DNA of 64,000 nucleotides, taken from assembly GCF_017377505.1 (NCBI RefSeq), contig NZ_JAFREN010000007.1, positions 17,363-81,362 on the forward strand, written 5' to 3'. Position 1 is the first letter of the stretch; each line of letters starts with the position of its first letter. The position numbers were made by a program, and so were the translations under genes. This document shows, piece by piece, positions 37,911-47,035 of the stretch. Under the pieces are notes generated by a model that saw only the letters and a list, made by a program, of their open reading frames with translations, was not told where the DNA came from and did not search any database. The DNA comes from Enterococcus sp. DIV0212c. Lineage in GTDB: Bacteria > Bacillota > Bacilli > Lactobacillales > Enterococcaceae.

Positions 37911-37939
37911 ATTATAATGAAATTTCCAAAAAAAGTCAA
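37911..37939 (-). promoter_or_regulatory. Promoter of the alaS T-box transcript
   Basis: The minus strand has TTGACT (37939-37934), a 17-base spacer and TATAAT (37916-37911). Both boxes are near consensus and the predicted start falls just before the T-box leader. Confidence 0.85.
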
Positions 37940-38190
37940 TGGGTTCCATTTCTTGCTAATCATTAGTTCTTTTTTGATTGATTTGAAAATATGAAGTTCC
38001 AATATAATCAGACAACGTTCCTTTTTCAAAGTCACAATCATTGCTTATATTTTCACTCTCAATGAACAAAAAAAATTAATCAATGTCTTTTTATTTTTTT
38101 AAATTATCTTAATTATGTTATAGAAAACTTGCACGTCATATGGTATGCTCAATTAGTTACAAATATAATTTCAGGAAAAGGAGATTTTTA

Positions 38191-38745
38191 ATGAAAAAAA
38201 AGGGTTTATTAACAGTTGGGGTTGGTCTCTTGTTATTAACAGGATGTAATTCTTCAAAAACGGCAGACACTAGTAAATCTAGTGAATCAAACGTATCAAC
38301 AGAAATGAGTAGCTCATCAAAAGAAGACGATCAGGATGAATCAACATCAAGCGAAAGTTCTACAGAGATAACTTTTTCAAGTTCTAAAGAAGAAACAAAA
38401 GCCTCAGAAAAAATTGAATCTACAGCGTTTCAGCCTACTGATGTATCGGATGAAACAATAAAATCAATCAAAACCTACGAGGATTACTTAACTATGTATC
38501 AGTCAATAATCAATAATTACTTAGCTGATTACGAAAGTGCAATCAAAGATACAGCATTATACGACCAAGCCGCTTTTGAAACGCAAAAGCAGCAATACGA
38601 ACTGTCTTTTGAAACTCAGAAAAAACAATATGGCGACTATGGAAACAAGATACTGGTTGGGAAAGATTCATTAGTTGAATTTCTGATCAGCTATCGTGAT
38701 GGCCTTGCTGAAACAACAAATAACCTAAAAAACTCATTACAATAA
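38191..38745 (+). CDS. Putative lipoprotein with Ser-rich linker
   Basis: The protein has about 184 residues: a signal peptide ending in a lipobox (LLTGC, Cys near residue 19), then a Ser/Thr/Glu-rich linker of about 70 residues, then a C-terminal helical domain with YEDYLTMYQSIINNYLADYE and two similar FETQKQQYELS / FETQKKQYGDY segments. The linker may span the cell wall. I choose the ATG at 38191, preceded by AAAAGGAGA, over 38140. The family is common in enterococci and uncharacterised. It is a single gene with its own terminator. Confidence 0.82.
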   Translation: MKKKGLLTVGVGLLLLTGCNSSKTADTSKSSESNVSTEMSSSSKEDDQDESTSSESSTEITFSSSKEETKASEKIESTAFQPTDVSDETIKSIKTYEDYLTMYQSIINNYLADYESAIKDTALYDQAAFETQKQQYELSFETQKKQYGDYGNKILVGKDSLVEFLISYRDGLAETTNNLKNSLQ

Positions 38746-38752
38746 AAACATA

Positions 38753-38800
38753 CTAAAAAAAGTGGAGAGCCATCTTAGAATGATTCTCCACTTTTTTTAG
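38753..38800 (+). terminator. Terminator of the lipoprotein gene
   Basis: Arms ctaaaaaaagtggaga and tctccactttttttag are perfect 16-base complements with a 16-base loop. The right arm carries a run of seven T residues. The symmetry allows action in both directions, so it may also serve the leftward 38880 gene. Confidence 0.88.
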
Positions 38801-38879
38801 TCAATGAATCCAAGCAAAAATTTCCAGCTTTCCATATTCATCTTCTTTTTTTAAAAGTTATTCTATTTGTTAAAAGACT

Positions 38880-40013
38880 TCATCGCTCAACTTTAATCAC
38901 TTTTCGGTACAGATATTCGTTTGGCTGCAGTTTTTGATTGCTAGAAACCGTATGTGATGGATGAAAATAAGTTGATAAAGGTAACATCTTCTCAATCAAA
39001 TGCTCTTTTTCCACCAACTGCTTCGTTAATTTAACACTTGAACGATCATCCGTTAGCTCAAAACGATTTTTTTCTGTATCAATCATTAAACCGAACATGT
39101 TGGCACCATCCATTTTATTTTTGATCTGCCGGCCGGACTCATTTTCTTGAAGTAATAACTCATTGCCCCAGCGGAATAATCGTCGAGTGCCACCACCAAC
39201 GGCATACTCCCACTGATCTTCTGACAATAAATCAAATCCTTGTCGCTTGATTGCTCGTTTCAATTCTTCGTGGGTAAAATCAAGATGGCTATAGACGAAA
39301 TAATAATCAGATTCAGGTAAAAATTCTAAATAAACTTTATTTTTCATTAATAGGTTTTTAGGAAATGACCAGTTAAAACTTTCTTCCGCTGTCAACTCTG
39401 GAAAAATCTGCTCGCAAATAAGCGTTTCATAAGGAACAAACTGTTCAACCTCCCCTTCAAATGTACCAGTCACCGTATCAAAAATGCCTAAAAATTCTGT
39501 GCCCGCTGGCAGTGCATATTTTTGAACAAACATCGCAGGAATCGCTACTTTTCTTAAATTCGTTGTGTGATCGTTTATATAATCTGAAATGCCCTCTAGC
39601 GATGTATAATCATATTGCACCTGCTCTTCTTCAATCCACTCAGAATTAGGCCGGATTGCTTCGTTGGTTAACGTTGTTTTAAAGGTATTTTTTTCTAAAC
39701 ACTCCGCATCGAACCCTAATAATTCATGTGACCGTAACCCCTCTGCCCCCAGATCCCAACCAAGGATCGCTTCACTGTTTCCAGGAACAAAAACAAATAG
39801 CTCACCATCTAGTTCTAATTCAAATGTGCGACATTTAATTCCATATAATTCAAAATTTACTAATTCGATTGTATTGACTTCCACAGTTGGCGGAACAAAA
39901 TACATTAATAGTTGATGTAAGAGTGTTTCTTTTTCAGGATCTTTCAAATTTTTCCAATTTGCCCATTCAACTTGTTCAAATAGGTCCACAATATCCCTCC
40001 TCGTGTGTTTCAA
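38880..40013 (-). CDS. Unknown protein with FGE-sulfatase-like C-terminal domain
   Basis: The 377-residue protein is soluble. The segment near residues 263-285 (SEDQWEYAVGGGTRRLFRWGNE) strongly resembles the core of formylglycine-generating/SUMF1-type domains (PTEAEWEYA...RxYPWGNE). Not all of the SUMF1 fold is evident, and the copper-binding cysteines of true FGE are not seen, so a non-catalytic member is likely. The N-terminal 240 residues (KNLKDPEKETLLHQLLMYF, LFVFVPGNSEAILGWDLG) are not recognised. It has no adjacent sulfatase gene. The gene diverges from the GNAT gene. Confidence 0.65.
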   Translation of the reverse strand: MKHTRRDIVDLFEQVEWANWKNLKDPEKETLLHQLLMYFVPPTVEVNTIELVNFELYGIKCRTFELELDGELFVFVPGNSEAILGWDLGAEGLRSHELLGFDAECLEKNTFKTTLTNEAIRPNSEWIEEEQVQYDYTSLEGISDYINDHTTNLRKVAIPAMFVQKYALPAGTEFLGIFDTVTGTFEGEVEQFVPYETLICEQIFPELTAEESFNWSFPKNLLMKNKVYLEFLPESDYYFVYSHLDFTHEELKRAIKRQGFDLLSEDQWEYAVGGGTRRLFRWGNELLLQENESGRQIKNKMDGANMFGLMIDTEKNRFELTDDRSSVKLTKQLVEKEHLIEKMLPLSTYFHPSHTVSSNQKLQPNEYLYRKVIKVER

Positions 40014-40082
40014 AAATATCTGTTATGATTAAGTATACCATTGAATGATTCTTTCATTAAGAAAATTATCTGGAGGACAAAC

Positions 40083-40517
40083 ATGCATATCCATTTTGGA
40101 AATGAACCTTGGAACCGTGCGGCGGCTTTCGCTTTACGTTATGAGGTTTTTGTATTAGAACAAGAAATTTCGCTACAAGAGGAGTTCGATGAATTAGACA
40201 CCGATCAACGAAACTATTTTGTCGCCTATGATCAACGCCTTGTTCTTGGAACGATTCGTTATCAGAGCATTGATGCTGCTTCTATCCAACCAGACCGACT
40301 TTGTGTAAAAAAGGAGTATCGCAAAAAAGGAATCGGGAAGCAATTACTTTTATTATTAGAAGAAAAAGCGCTAACAGAAGGCTATGAGTTTAGTATTCTA
40401 TCTGCTGAAAAAACCGCTTTGTCTTTTTACGAAGAATTAGGTTACCGTGTGACTTCTGAAGAATTTTTAGAAGATGGTATTCCGTGTGTGAAAATGAGCA
40501 AAAAAATACGTGAGTGA
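40083..40517 (+). CDS. GNAT-family N-acetyltransferase
   Basis: The protein has 144 residues with a GNAT fold. The acetyl-CoA site is RKKGIGKQLLLLLEEKA near residue 80, preceded by RPDRLCVKKEYR and followed by AEKTALSFYEELGYRVTS. The N-terminal segment (FALRYEVFVLEQEISLQEEFDELD) resembles the ElaA/AT-like acetyltransferase group. The substrate is unknown. I use the ATG at 40083 with CTGGAGG seven bases before it. The gene converges on the CshB-like helicase gene. Confidence 0.88.
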   Translation: MHIHFGNEPWNRAAAFALRYEVFVLEQEISLQEEFDELDTDQRNYFVAYDQRLVLGTIRYQSIDAASIQPDRLCVKKEYRKKGIGKQLLLLLEEKALTEGYEFSILSAEKTALSFYEELGYRVTSEEFLEDGIPCVKMSKKIRE

Positions 40518-40549
40518 GACATAACTCTTTGAGTCATCTCTCGCTCACG
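40509..40549. terminator. Bidirectional terminator between GNAT and helicase genes
   Basis: Arms cgtgagtgagacataac and gtcatctctcgctcacg pair at 14 of 17 positions around a seven-base loop. The stem starts within the GNAT stop region. It lies in a convergent gap; T-runs are weak, but the hairpin is clear. Confidence 0.6.
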
Positions 40550-40607
40550 TGAAATTCGGATAAAAGCTGGGCGCACAAGCAATTTCTTCTGTCCCATCCT
40601 CTTACTT

Positions 40608-41960
40608 TTATTTATAGCTATTCTTTTTAGATTTTTTCGCTGTCCGCGTTTGCTGACGACGTTCAACTTTACGTTTTTGTTTGTTGCTAGCTGAAATAGC
40701 CCATTCGATTTTCTTTTTGTAGCCTGGTTTGATTTTTTTCTTTTTCTTTTTCACCAAACCGATCAATGTCGGATCTTCCAAAGCATCTTTTGACTTTTCA
40801 CGCTTTGTTCGACGATTTCGATCATACGTATCAATCATTTCACCATTTTTGATTTCCTTGGGATGAAACTCGATACCTAACTGTTCCACTTCAGAAATCG
40901 CTTCTTCATCTGCTGGTGAATAAAGAGTGATCGCTGTTCCATCTAAGCCATTTCTTCCAGTTCTACCAACACGGTGAATAAAGAAGTCTAAATCGCTTGG
41001 CACTTCCGCATTGATGACATGAGAAACACCTTCGATATCAATTCCTCGTGCAGCTAAATCAGTTGCCACTACATATTGAAATTCAAGATCTTGAACTTGG
41101 CGCATCACACGTTTTCGTTCTCTTGGAGAAATATCCCCATGAATTTTTGCGACTTTCAAGCCTTGATCTTTTAAATAATCAGTGATTTCATCTACCCGTT
41201 GTTTCGTATTTGCAAATACGATCACTAGATATGGGTGACCAATTGTCAATAGCTGATAAATCAAACGGTTTTTATCTTTTCCTTTAGTAGAAATCAACCA
41301 ATTATCGATAGTTTCAGAAATAATATTTTTTGGTTTGATATGCTCAATCACAGGATTTTCCATATATTTTTTTAGGAAAGGTTTTAATTTTTCTGGAATT
41401 GTTGCAGAGAAAACTAGCATTTGCAATTTATCAGGCAAACGTCCAGCAATCTGATCAACTTCTTCTAAAAATCCCATGTCCAAAGTCATATCCGCTTCAT
41501 CGACAACAAAGGCAAAAGCCGTATGTGCTTTAAGCGCTTGTTCATTCATCAAATCTAAAATTCGTCCTGGTGTTCCAATAACCACATGTGGTTGCTGATG
41601 CTTTAGTTTGGCAATTTGACGTTGTTTGTCTGTTCCGCCAACAAAGTTCGTCACACGCATTTCAGGTTGACTGAATTTGGCAATTTGATTTGCTTCTTGA
41701 TAAATTTGATTCGCTAACTCTCGACTAGGTGCCGTGATCAGAATTTGTACTTCATCCAATTGAGGATTTACTTTATTCATCAATGGTAATAAAAATGTAT
41801 GGGTCTTTCCGCTTCCGGTTTGAGATTGCCCGATAACACTTTTGCCTTTTGTAATGACAGGAATCAATTTTTCTTGTACTTCTGTTGGTTGTTCAAACCC
41901 TTTATCCGCTAATGCTTCCATGATAAAATCGTTGAATTGAAATTGTTTAAATGAACTCAT
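40608..41960 (-). CDS. cshB: DEAD-box RNA helicase, CshB-like
   Basis: The 450-residue DEAD-box helicase has a Q motif near residue 5, Walker A SQTGSGKTHTF near residue 41, VDEADMTLD (motif II), SAT (motif III) near residue 185, and HRVGRTGRNG (motif VI) near residue 328. The 80-residue basic tail (KKKKKKIKPGYKK, then KRKVERRQQTR) favours RNA binding. The overall pattern matches CshB/YqfR of Firmicutes, involved in RNA unwinding during cold or ribosome assembly. The choice between CshB and other DEAD helicases is by resemblance. Confidence 0.9.
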   Translation of the reverse strand: MSSFKQFQFNDFIMEALADKGFEQPTEVQEKLIPVITKGKSVIGQSQTGSGKTHTFLLPLMNKVNPQLDEVQILITAPSRELANQIYQEANQIAKFSQPEMRVTNFVGGTDKQRQIAKLKHQQPHVVIGTPGRILDLMNEQALKAHTAFAFVVDEADMTLDMGFLEEVDQIAGRLPDKLQMLVFSATIPEKLKPFLKKYMENPVIEHIKPKNIISETIDNWLISTKGKDKNRLIYQLLTIGHPYLVIVFANTKQRVDEITDYLKDQGLKVAKIHGDISPRERKRVMRQVQDLEFQYVVATDLAARGIDIEGVSHVINAEVPSDLDFFIHRVGRTGRNGLDGTAITLYSPADEEAISEVEQLGIEFHPKEIKNGEMIDTYDRNRRTKREKSKDALEDPTLIGLVKKKKKKIKPGYKKKIEWAISASNKQKRKVERRQQTRTAKKSKKNSYK

Positions 41961-42026
41961 TTACCTCACCTCTTTCAAACTTGTTGTGTAAGTCCTCATG
42001 CATTATACCACAAAAACTGTAAATCC

Positions 42027-43202
42027 TTATTGATTTTCTGTATTTTTCTCTCTTTTTATTGTACTGATTGTATAGGTATGACTCGCTTTTTCATAAAATA
42101 GCCGACGTTTTTTTCTGATTAGTACATATAAAATGTTGATGAAAAACAGCAGCAATAAAAATGAACAAAACAGAAATAACATAAAACTCACTAGCTGTAG
42201 CATCCGATTATTCGAGTTCAGCAAATCGGCTGAACTTGTCATGTATGAACTGATCAGACCATAAACAAAATACAAATAGCCGTACCGAATAAATAGAGCC
42301 CTAAAACGAATTTTTTCATATCCTTCTTCCACTACTTGAATACGCACAACTTTCTTGCCGATCGTTTCGCCATTCGTAATTTTTGGCAGCAACATAAACA
42401 CTAAAAATACCATAATGAAAAACCAAACTCGTCCTTCTAATGCAGGATATCCTGCAAACCATTGTTTGTATTGAGGAATTAGATTTAGAAGAAACATTAC
42501 AATTGTCTGAACGATTGAAATCACAAACCAATCAATCAAAAAAGCTACAAAGCGCCTGAATAAGCTAACTGACTGCCCTTTTTCATAGGCCGCTTCATCC
42601 AATTCATCTCTTGTTGGAAATAAAAACGTCAGCATCGGTGTGATCGCATAACCAACAATTCCACCAAAGGTATTATTGATCAAATCATTGACATCCGCTA
42701 AGCGGTAAGGTCTTGGATAAATAAAATACAACCCGCTCAATTGAGTCAATTCGAAAAATAACGACAAGAGAAAACTAGCTAAAACAACTTTTTTAAATGA
42801 AAGTTTATAGTAATAGCGCAAGTATACACCAAAAGGTACTAGCAACAAGACGTTGAACACGGGTTCCAACACAACACCTTGTCTTAAAGCTGGAATAAAC
42901 GTACTTGGATCATGAATATTCAATACCGTATCCTGTAAAAATCGACTGACAAAATAAAATGGCCGCAATTCCAAATACTGACTAGTATATTGCGCTACCT
43001 CAGCTCGAGGTGGTAATGGTAAAATAATTAAAAAATACGCACATAGTAAATAGAAAACAAATGAATAAAGGATAAGTGCTCTTCTGAATAAAAATGTCCC
43101 ATATTTTCGGTATTCACGAATAACAAGAACAAATGAAATCGCAAACGCTAAAAAAGGAAAGACAATTAACGCTGTTTTGATTGGTGCTGCATATACTGAC
43201 AT
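42027..43202 (-). CDS. VanZ-RDD fusion membrane protein
   Basis: The 391-residue protein combines two membrane domains. Residues 30-190 are a VanZ-like domain, with PLPPRAEVA, NVLLLVPFGVYLRYYY and the RLADVNDLINNTFGGIVGY signature near residue 170. Residues 210-370 are an RDD domain (LFRRFVAFLIDWFVISIVQ and GETIGKKVVRIQVVEE). VanZ members are linked to teicoplanin resistance and lipoglycan or lipid topics, but this fusion type is uncharacterised. It is a single gene with no adjacent van genes, so glycopeptide resistance is not implied. Confidence 0.9.
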   Translation of the reverse strand: MSVYAAPIKTALIVFPFLAFAISFVLVIREYRKYGTFLFRRALILYSFVFYLLCAYFLIILPLPPRAEVAQYTSQYLELRPFYFVSRFLQDTVLNIHDPSTFIPALRQGVVLEPVFNVLLLVPFGVYLRYYYKLSFKKVVLASFLLSLFFELTQLSGLYFIYPRPYRLADVNDLINNTFGGIVGYAITPMLTFLFPTRDELDEAAYEKGQSVSLFRRFVAFLIDWFVISIVQTIVMFLLNLIPQYKQWFAGYPALEGRVWFFIMVFLVFMLLPKITNGETIGKKVVRIQVVEEGYEKIRFRALFIRYGYLYFVYGLISSYMTSSADLLNSNNRMLQLVSFMLFLFCSFLLLLFFINILYVLIRKKRRLFYEKASHTYTISTIKREKNTENQ

Positions 43203-43388
43203 TGTAGTTCACTCCTTCTTCTTTAGTGTAGTGGAAAACAAAAGCTTTGTCATTTCTAAAAACTATAGCTTTAAGAAAAAATATATTTTGCAAATTGGAA
43301 AAATTGCAGTATGATTGAATTATAGAGCTATAATCAATAGTACTTCTAACTAATTTTATTAGTAATTTTTACATACGGAGGCTTTTTT

Positions 43389-43712
43389 ATGTTAAATCCA
43401 TACTTTGCTTTTGGCGTTCCTATCTTTTTACTTTTTTTATACGTTGCATTTGCTATTATTAGAAAAAAAAGTAAGATCCATTATATTGGGTTTGTCCTTT
43501 TATTGATTGCCACTTTTATGATGGCGTTTAGCTTTCAAGTGCTCCAAGGATTGTGGACATTAGAGGAAAATCATTCCACTGAGCAACTAAACAATTTGAA
43601 TTACTCACCAGAATTACTATGGGCCCCACTTATTTTGGGTGGTGTTTTAGCTATTGTGAATCTTTGGCGTGGTGTGAAAAGAGTGCAGTCATTTCGGAAC
43701 GATTCCAACTAA
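43389..43712 (+). CDS. Small membrane protein, unknown function
   Basis: The 107-residue protein has three hydrophobic segments at about residues 5-22, 30-50 and 76-93, with a polar loop (LEENHSTEQLNNLNYSPEL) between the second and third. TACGGAGG lies seven bases before the ATG. It lies between VanZ-RDD (divergent) and the cytidine-deaminase-like gene (same direction). I do not recognise the family, but the start signal and length make a real gene likely. Confidence 0.7.
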   Translation: MLNPYFAFGVPIFLLFLYVAFAIIRKKSKIHYIGFVLLLIATFMMAFSFQVLQGLWTLEENHSTEQLNNLNYSPELLWAPLILGGVLAIVNLWRGVKRVQSFRNDSN

Positions 43713-43838
43713 TCACAATATTAGAGAATAAAACGATGGCTAGAAGACTTTTCTTCTTTCCATTGTTTTTTTTATTACTGTTCTTTGAAGATAACCTTGT
43801 TATAATTAATAGTATCAATAACTGAATGGAGTGAAATG

Positions 43839-44261
43839 ATGGATATCTGGGAAACATTGTATGAAAAAGCAAAAAAAGAGTATTATCCCACAGAAGTGAC
43901 ACCTTTTATTTATGCTCATCATGTTGTTTGCGCATTAGAAAGTGATAACGGTGAAATTTATACTGGCTTTTGTATTGAAAGCTGTTGTGGTGTTATGGAT
44001 TTATGTGCTGAACGGACTGCCGCGTTAAATATGTACATGAATAGCGGTCAAACAGTCATTAAACGCAGCATTACATTTCGTAGTGACGCTCCTGAAGGTT
44101 TAGGTGGAATGCCTTGTGGTGGTTGTAGAGAACTATTGCTCCAATTTTCTCCTAAAAATAAAGATACTGAGATCATGGTCGATTATCAGACACGAGAAAC
44201 GGTTAGACTTGAAGAGTTAGTTCCAAAATGGTGGGGTTGGCCAAGGTATGAAAATCAATAG
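43839..44261 (+). CDS. Cytidine/deoxycytidylate deaminase-like protein
   Basis: The protein has about 140 residues with the zinc-binding deaminase motifs: CAERTAAL near residue 50 (Cys ligand plus catalytic Glu) and MPCGGCREL near residue 92 (second and third Cys). This is the CDA layout for hydrolytic deamination of a pyrimidine nucleoside. The C-terminus is short and reads RLEELVPKWWGW, as in CDA-like proteins of Firmicutes often annotated as blasticidin-S-deaminase-like. The native substrate is not certain. I favour the ATG at 43839; the one at 43836 is too close to GGAG. Confidence 0.85.
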   Translation: MDIWETLYEKAKKEYYPTEVTPFIYAHHVVCALESDNGEIYTGFCIESCCGVMDLCAERTAALNMYMNSGQTVIKRSITFRSDAPEGLGGMPCGGCRELLLQFSPKNKDTEIMVDYQTRETVRLEELVPKWWGWPRYENQ

Positions 44262-44447
44262 TTTTTGGCGTGTACCAAAGCAGTATATAATATAACAAAA
44301 AGTTTTTAGTACAGAAAGTTTTTAGTCAGGAAACGGTTATTCTTACTAAAATAATCTAGTCTAATTATCGTCTTAAACGTTTCTATCGAAGAGCATGTGT
44401 ATAAATTAACTTCTCCTAATCAATTACTATAATCGAATCATAAAAAA

Positions 44448-44478
44448 GAGGGTGCCTGAAGTAAAATTCAGACACCTC
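44448..44478 (-). terminator. Terminator of the YjdM/PhnA gene
   Basis: Arms gagggtgcctgaa and ttcagacacctc pair at nearly all positions around a six-base loop. Reading on the minus strand, CTTTTTTATG follows. It lies 37 bases past the YjdM stop codon. Confidence 0.85.
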
Positions 44479-44514
44479 TAAAATTTAATACCTTATATTT
44501 CACAGACCTAAGCT

Positions 44515-44859
44515 TTAATTCTTCTTCACAAACTCAGATTTCAACTTCATCGGACCAAAGCCTTCAACTTTACAATCAATATTATGTCCATCAGCTGCAT
44601 CAACGACTAAACGAATGCCTTTGACTTTTGTTCCTTGTTTGATTGCACCGCTTGCGCCTTTGACTTTCAAGTCTTTAATAACCGTTACATTATCGCCATC
44701 GGCTAAGACATTACCGTTGGAATCCTTGATAACTGCTGCTGTGTCTTCTGCTACATCTGTCGGTGACCATTCGTGTCCGCATTCAGGGCAAATCATCATG
44801 CCGCGATCCTCATAAGTGTAAGTTGAGCTACATTGTGGGCAACTTGGTAAATTTTCCAT
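44515..44859 (-). CDS. Zinc-ribbon YjdM/PhnA-family protein
   Basis: The 114-residue protein has an N-terminal zinc ribbon ([22 protein letters not shown], two CxxC pairs) and a C-terminal small beta domain ([27 protein letters not shown]). Despite its old name PhnA it is not needed for phosphonate breakdown; no phn genes are near. Function is unknown. The ribosome site AAAAGGAG is good. The gene ends at a clear terminator and stands alone. Confidence 0.9.
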   Translation of the reverse strand: MENLPSCPQCSSTYTYEDRGMMICPECGHEWSPTDVAEDTAAVIKDSNGNVLADGDNVTVIKDLKVKGASGAIKQGTKVKGIRLVVDAADGHNIDCKVEGFGPMKLKSEFVKKN

Positions 44860-45015
44860 TTAAATTCTCCTTTTAATAGATCTGATAGCTATTATTCCTA
44901 CTAAGTAAAAATAACAGCTTTCCTTTAAATTGTTGTCAATTCATTTTATCGTACTTCCACAGGAAAGGAAAGACCCATTTTATAAGGGAATTTTATGACT
45001 GATACTTTTGGAGAA

Positions 45016-45861
45016 TTATTTACTTTCTTTGCCTTTTTCTACATAAGAAAGATCATTTACGCTATCAACTGTATATTTACCATCTTTGTACGTTACTTTT
45101 GAGACGCTAGCGTTTTTCAATCCGCCATCTGGCAAATCTGCATTTTCATCTAATTCACCTAATAACGTAATAATACTCATTCCGTGAGACACAACTAAGA
45201 CATTGTTTGCGCCTTCTTTTTCGGCATCTTTCACAAGATCATCTAGCCCAGCTGTTAAACGAGCAACGATTGTTTTACTATCTTCTGCTGGCCAGTTCAC
45301 GCCTTCTTCAACGTTTTTCTTATCTAAATCAGATAAGACATCAGCAAAATCGATAATTCCTTTATAAAAACCGACTTCTTTCATCCACTCATTGTATTCT
45401 TCATATGTTTTGCCTTGTTCTTTAGCAACTGCTGTTAACATTTCTTCATTCATTAAGCCTTCATACGTGCCAAAATTATATTCTCTTAAACGTTTATCTT
45501 TCGTCATTTCTTTCGTTAATTTTTCTTGTCCGTTATTTTTTAATACCAGTTCAGCTGTTTCGATTGCTCGTCCGCTGTCACTCGTAACTACTTTATCAAA
45601 CTTAACATCCGATAATCCTTTACCTAACTGCTCAGCAACTTCAACGCCTGCAGGAGTTAGCGGCGCATCGATCCAACCTTGGGACCGATCAACAGTGTTC
45701 AACATTGTTTTCCCATGTCTGGCAAGATAAATCACCACTTCAGTATTATCTTTCTTAGCTGTATCAGTGTTCTTTTCTTCTTTTGCAGTTTCATTACTAC
45801 TACATCCAGCTAAAACCATTGATAACAACGCCACACCAACAAACATTTTTTTCAATTTCAT
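45016..45861 (-). CDS. Histidine-phosphatase-family lipoprotein
   Basis: The protein has about 281 residues. A signal peptide with lipobox (LAGC, Cys near residue 20) and an acidic/lysine linker precede a phosphoglycerate-mutase-like histidine phosphatase domain. The catalytic RHG lies in IYLARHGKTMLN near residue 49, and the second His in LVVSHGMSIITLL near residue 223. It would act outside the cell on a phosphorylated substrate. The two adjacent ATGs leave a three-base choice of start; I use 45861, eight bases after GGAG. Enterococci and other lactic acid bacteria have similar proteins of unknown substrate. Confidence 0.9.
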   Translation of the reverse strand: MKLKKMFVGVALLSMVLAGCSSNETAKEEKNTDTAKKDNTEVVIYLARHGKTMLNTVDRSQGWIDAPLTPAGVEVAEQLGKGLSDVKFDKVVTSDSGRAIETAELVLKNNGQEKLTKEMTKDKRLREYNFGTYEGLMNEEMLTAVAKEQGKTYEEYNEWMKEVGFYKGIIDFADVLSDLDKKNVEEGVNWPAEDSKTIVARLTAGLDDLVKDAEKEGANNVLVVSHGMSIITLLGELDENADLPDGGLKNASVSKVTYKDGKYTVDSVNDLSYVEKGKESK

Positions 45862-46071
45862 CATTCTCTCTCCTTTTATTCATCCATATTTTCATTTTTT
45901 GCTAACCAGTGAACAAATTTTTTCTCTCATTTAAAAAAAGAAAAAACCCAACTACACCAAATAAAAAGATTCGGCATAATCAGGTTTAGCTTGTATTAAA
46001 ACAATCACTATCCACTATTTAACTGACCCTAGTATAACGGATTTCCAAATGGATGTAAATGCTTTCAGATG

Positions 46072-47022
46072 TTATTTTTTAAATTTTTCGCAGAGTGCTT
46101 GAATTTCATTATAAATTTCGGTTGTTTCTTCTATATTCTTAGCATTAGCACCACTTGCCAACGGATGTCCGCCACCATGATGTTTTTTGGCTAACTCATT
46201 GATTACAGGTCCTTTTGAGCGTAAGCGTACTCGGTAATAGCCTTCTGGCTGCTCTACAAAAATGCCCCATGCTAATACCTCATCGATCACACCAGGTAAA
46301 GACACAATCGCAGCCGTCTCTGAATCAACGATGCCGTATTCATCAAGTAAAGATTGAGGCAGAATCACCATAGCTGCTCCATGCTCGTCTACTTTAATAT
46401 TTTGGTACACATATCCAGCTAATTTCGCTACACTCATCGGAATTTGTTCCAATTCACGATTTAGTTCTGCTGCGTTGAATTCATATGTCATCAATTTAGC
46501 TGCTACTTCTAAGGTATGCGGCGTTGTTGACGGGTATAAAAATCTACCTGTATCGCCAATGATCCCAGCATATAGTAAACGTGCAGCATTATCATTCATG
46601 ATCAGCTCATCTTGATTAAGATCGTAAAAATCTGCAATAATCTCACTACAGCTGCTTGCTTTCGTATTGACCCAAACTAAATCCCCATAAGGCTCATCAT
46701 TGGGATGGTGATCGATTTTGATTAATTCAGCGCCTAATTGATAGCGATCATCACTGATTCTGGGAGAATTAGCTGTGTCAGTAACAATAACTAAAGCATT
46801 TTGATACGCCTCATCTGACACTGTATCCATTTCTGCTAAAAATTCTAAGCCCTCAACAGGACCGCCAGCTTGATAAATATCCTTATCTGGAAAGCTCGCT
46901 CTCAAAATTTCTGCTAATCCGACTTGAGAACCAATCGCATCTGGATCTGGTCGTTGATGACGGTGAATAATGATTGTTTGATACGCTTTGATTTTCGTTA
47001 AAATTTCTTTTACAACATCCAT
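46072..47022 (-). CDS. nrnA: DHH-family phosphoesterase NrnA-like
   Basis: The 316-residue protein is a DHH/DHHA1 phosphoesterase with HRHQRPDPDAIGS near residue 21, VTDTANSPRIS near residue 80, the IDHHP motif near residue 107, and the C-terminal GGGHPLASGA near residue 290. It matches NrnA/YtqI, a nano-RNase that degrades short RNA oligomers and can dephosphorylate pAp. It is 13 bases downstream of an SpxR/YtoI-like gene in the same direction, the pair seen in B. subtilis (ytoI-ytqI), which supports the call. Confidence 0.93.
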   Translation of the reverse strand: MDVVKEILTKIKAYQTIIIHRHQRPDPDAIGSQVGLAEILRASFPDKDIYQAGGPVEGLEFLAEMDTVSDEAYQNALVIVTDTANSPRISDDRYQLGAELIKIDHHPNDEPYGDLVWVNTKASSCSEIIADFYDLNQDELIMNDNAARLLYAGIIGDTGRFLYPSTTPHTLEVAAKLMTYEFNAAELNRELEQIPMSVAKLAGYVYQNIKVDEHGAAMVILPQSLLDEYGIVDSETAAIVSLPGVIDEVLAWGIFVEQPEGYYRVRLRSKGPVINELAKKHHGGGHPLASGANAKNIEETTEIYNEIQALCEKFKK

Positions 47023-47035
47023 GCTCTATTTCCTC

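Noticed and set aside
42027..43202. VanZ homology as evidence of glycopeptide resistance
   Set aside because: The protein is a VanZ-RDD fusion common in enterococci, and no other van genes are present.
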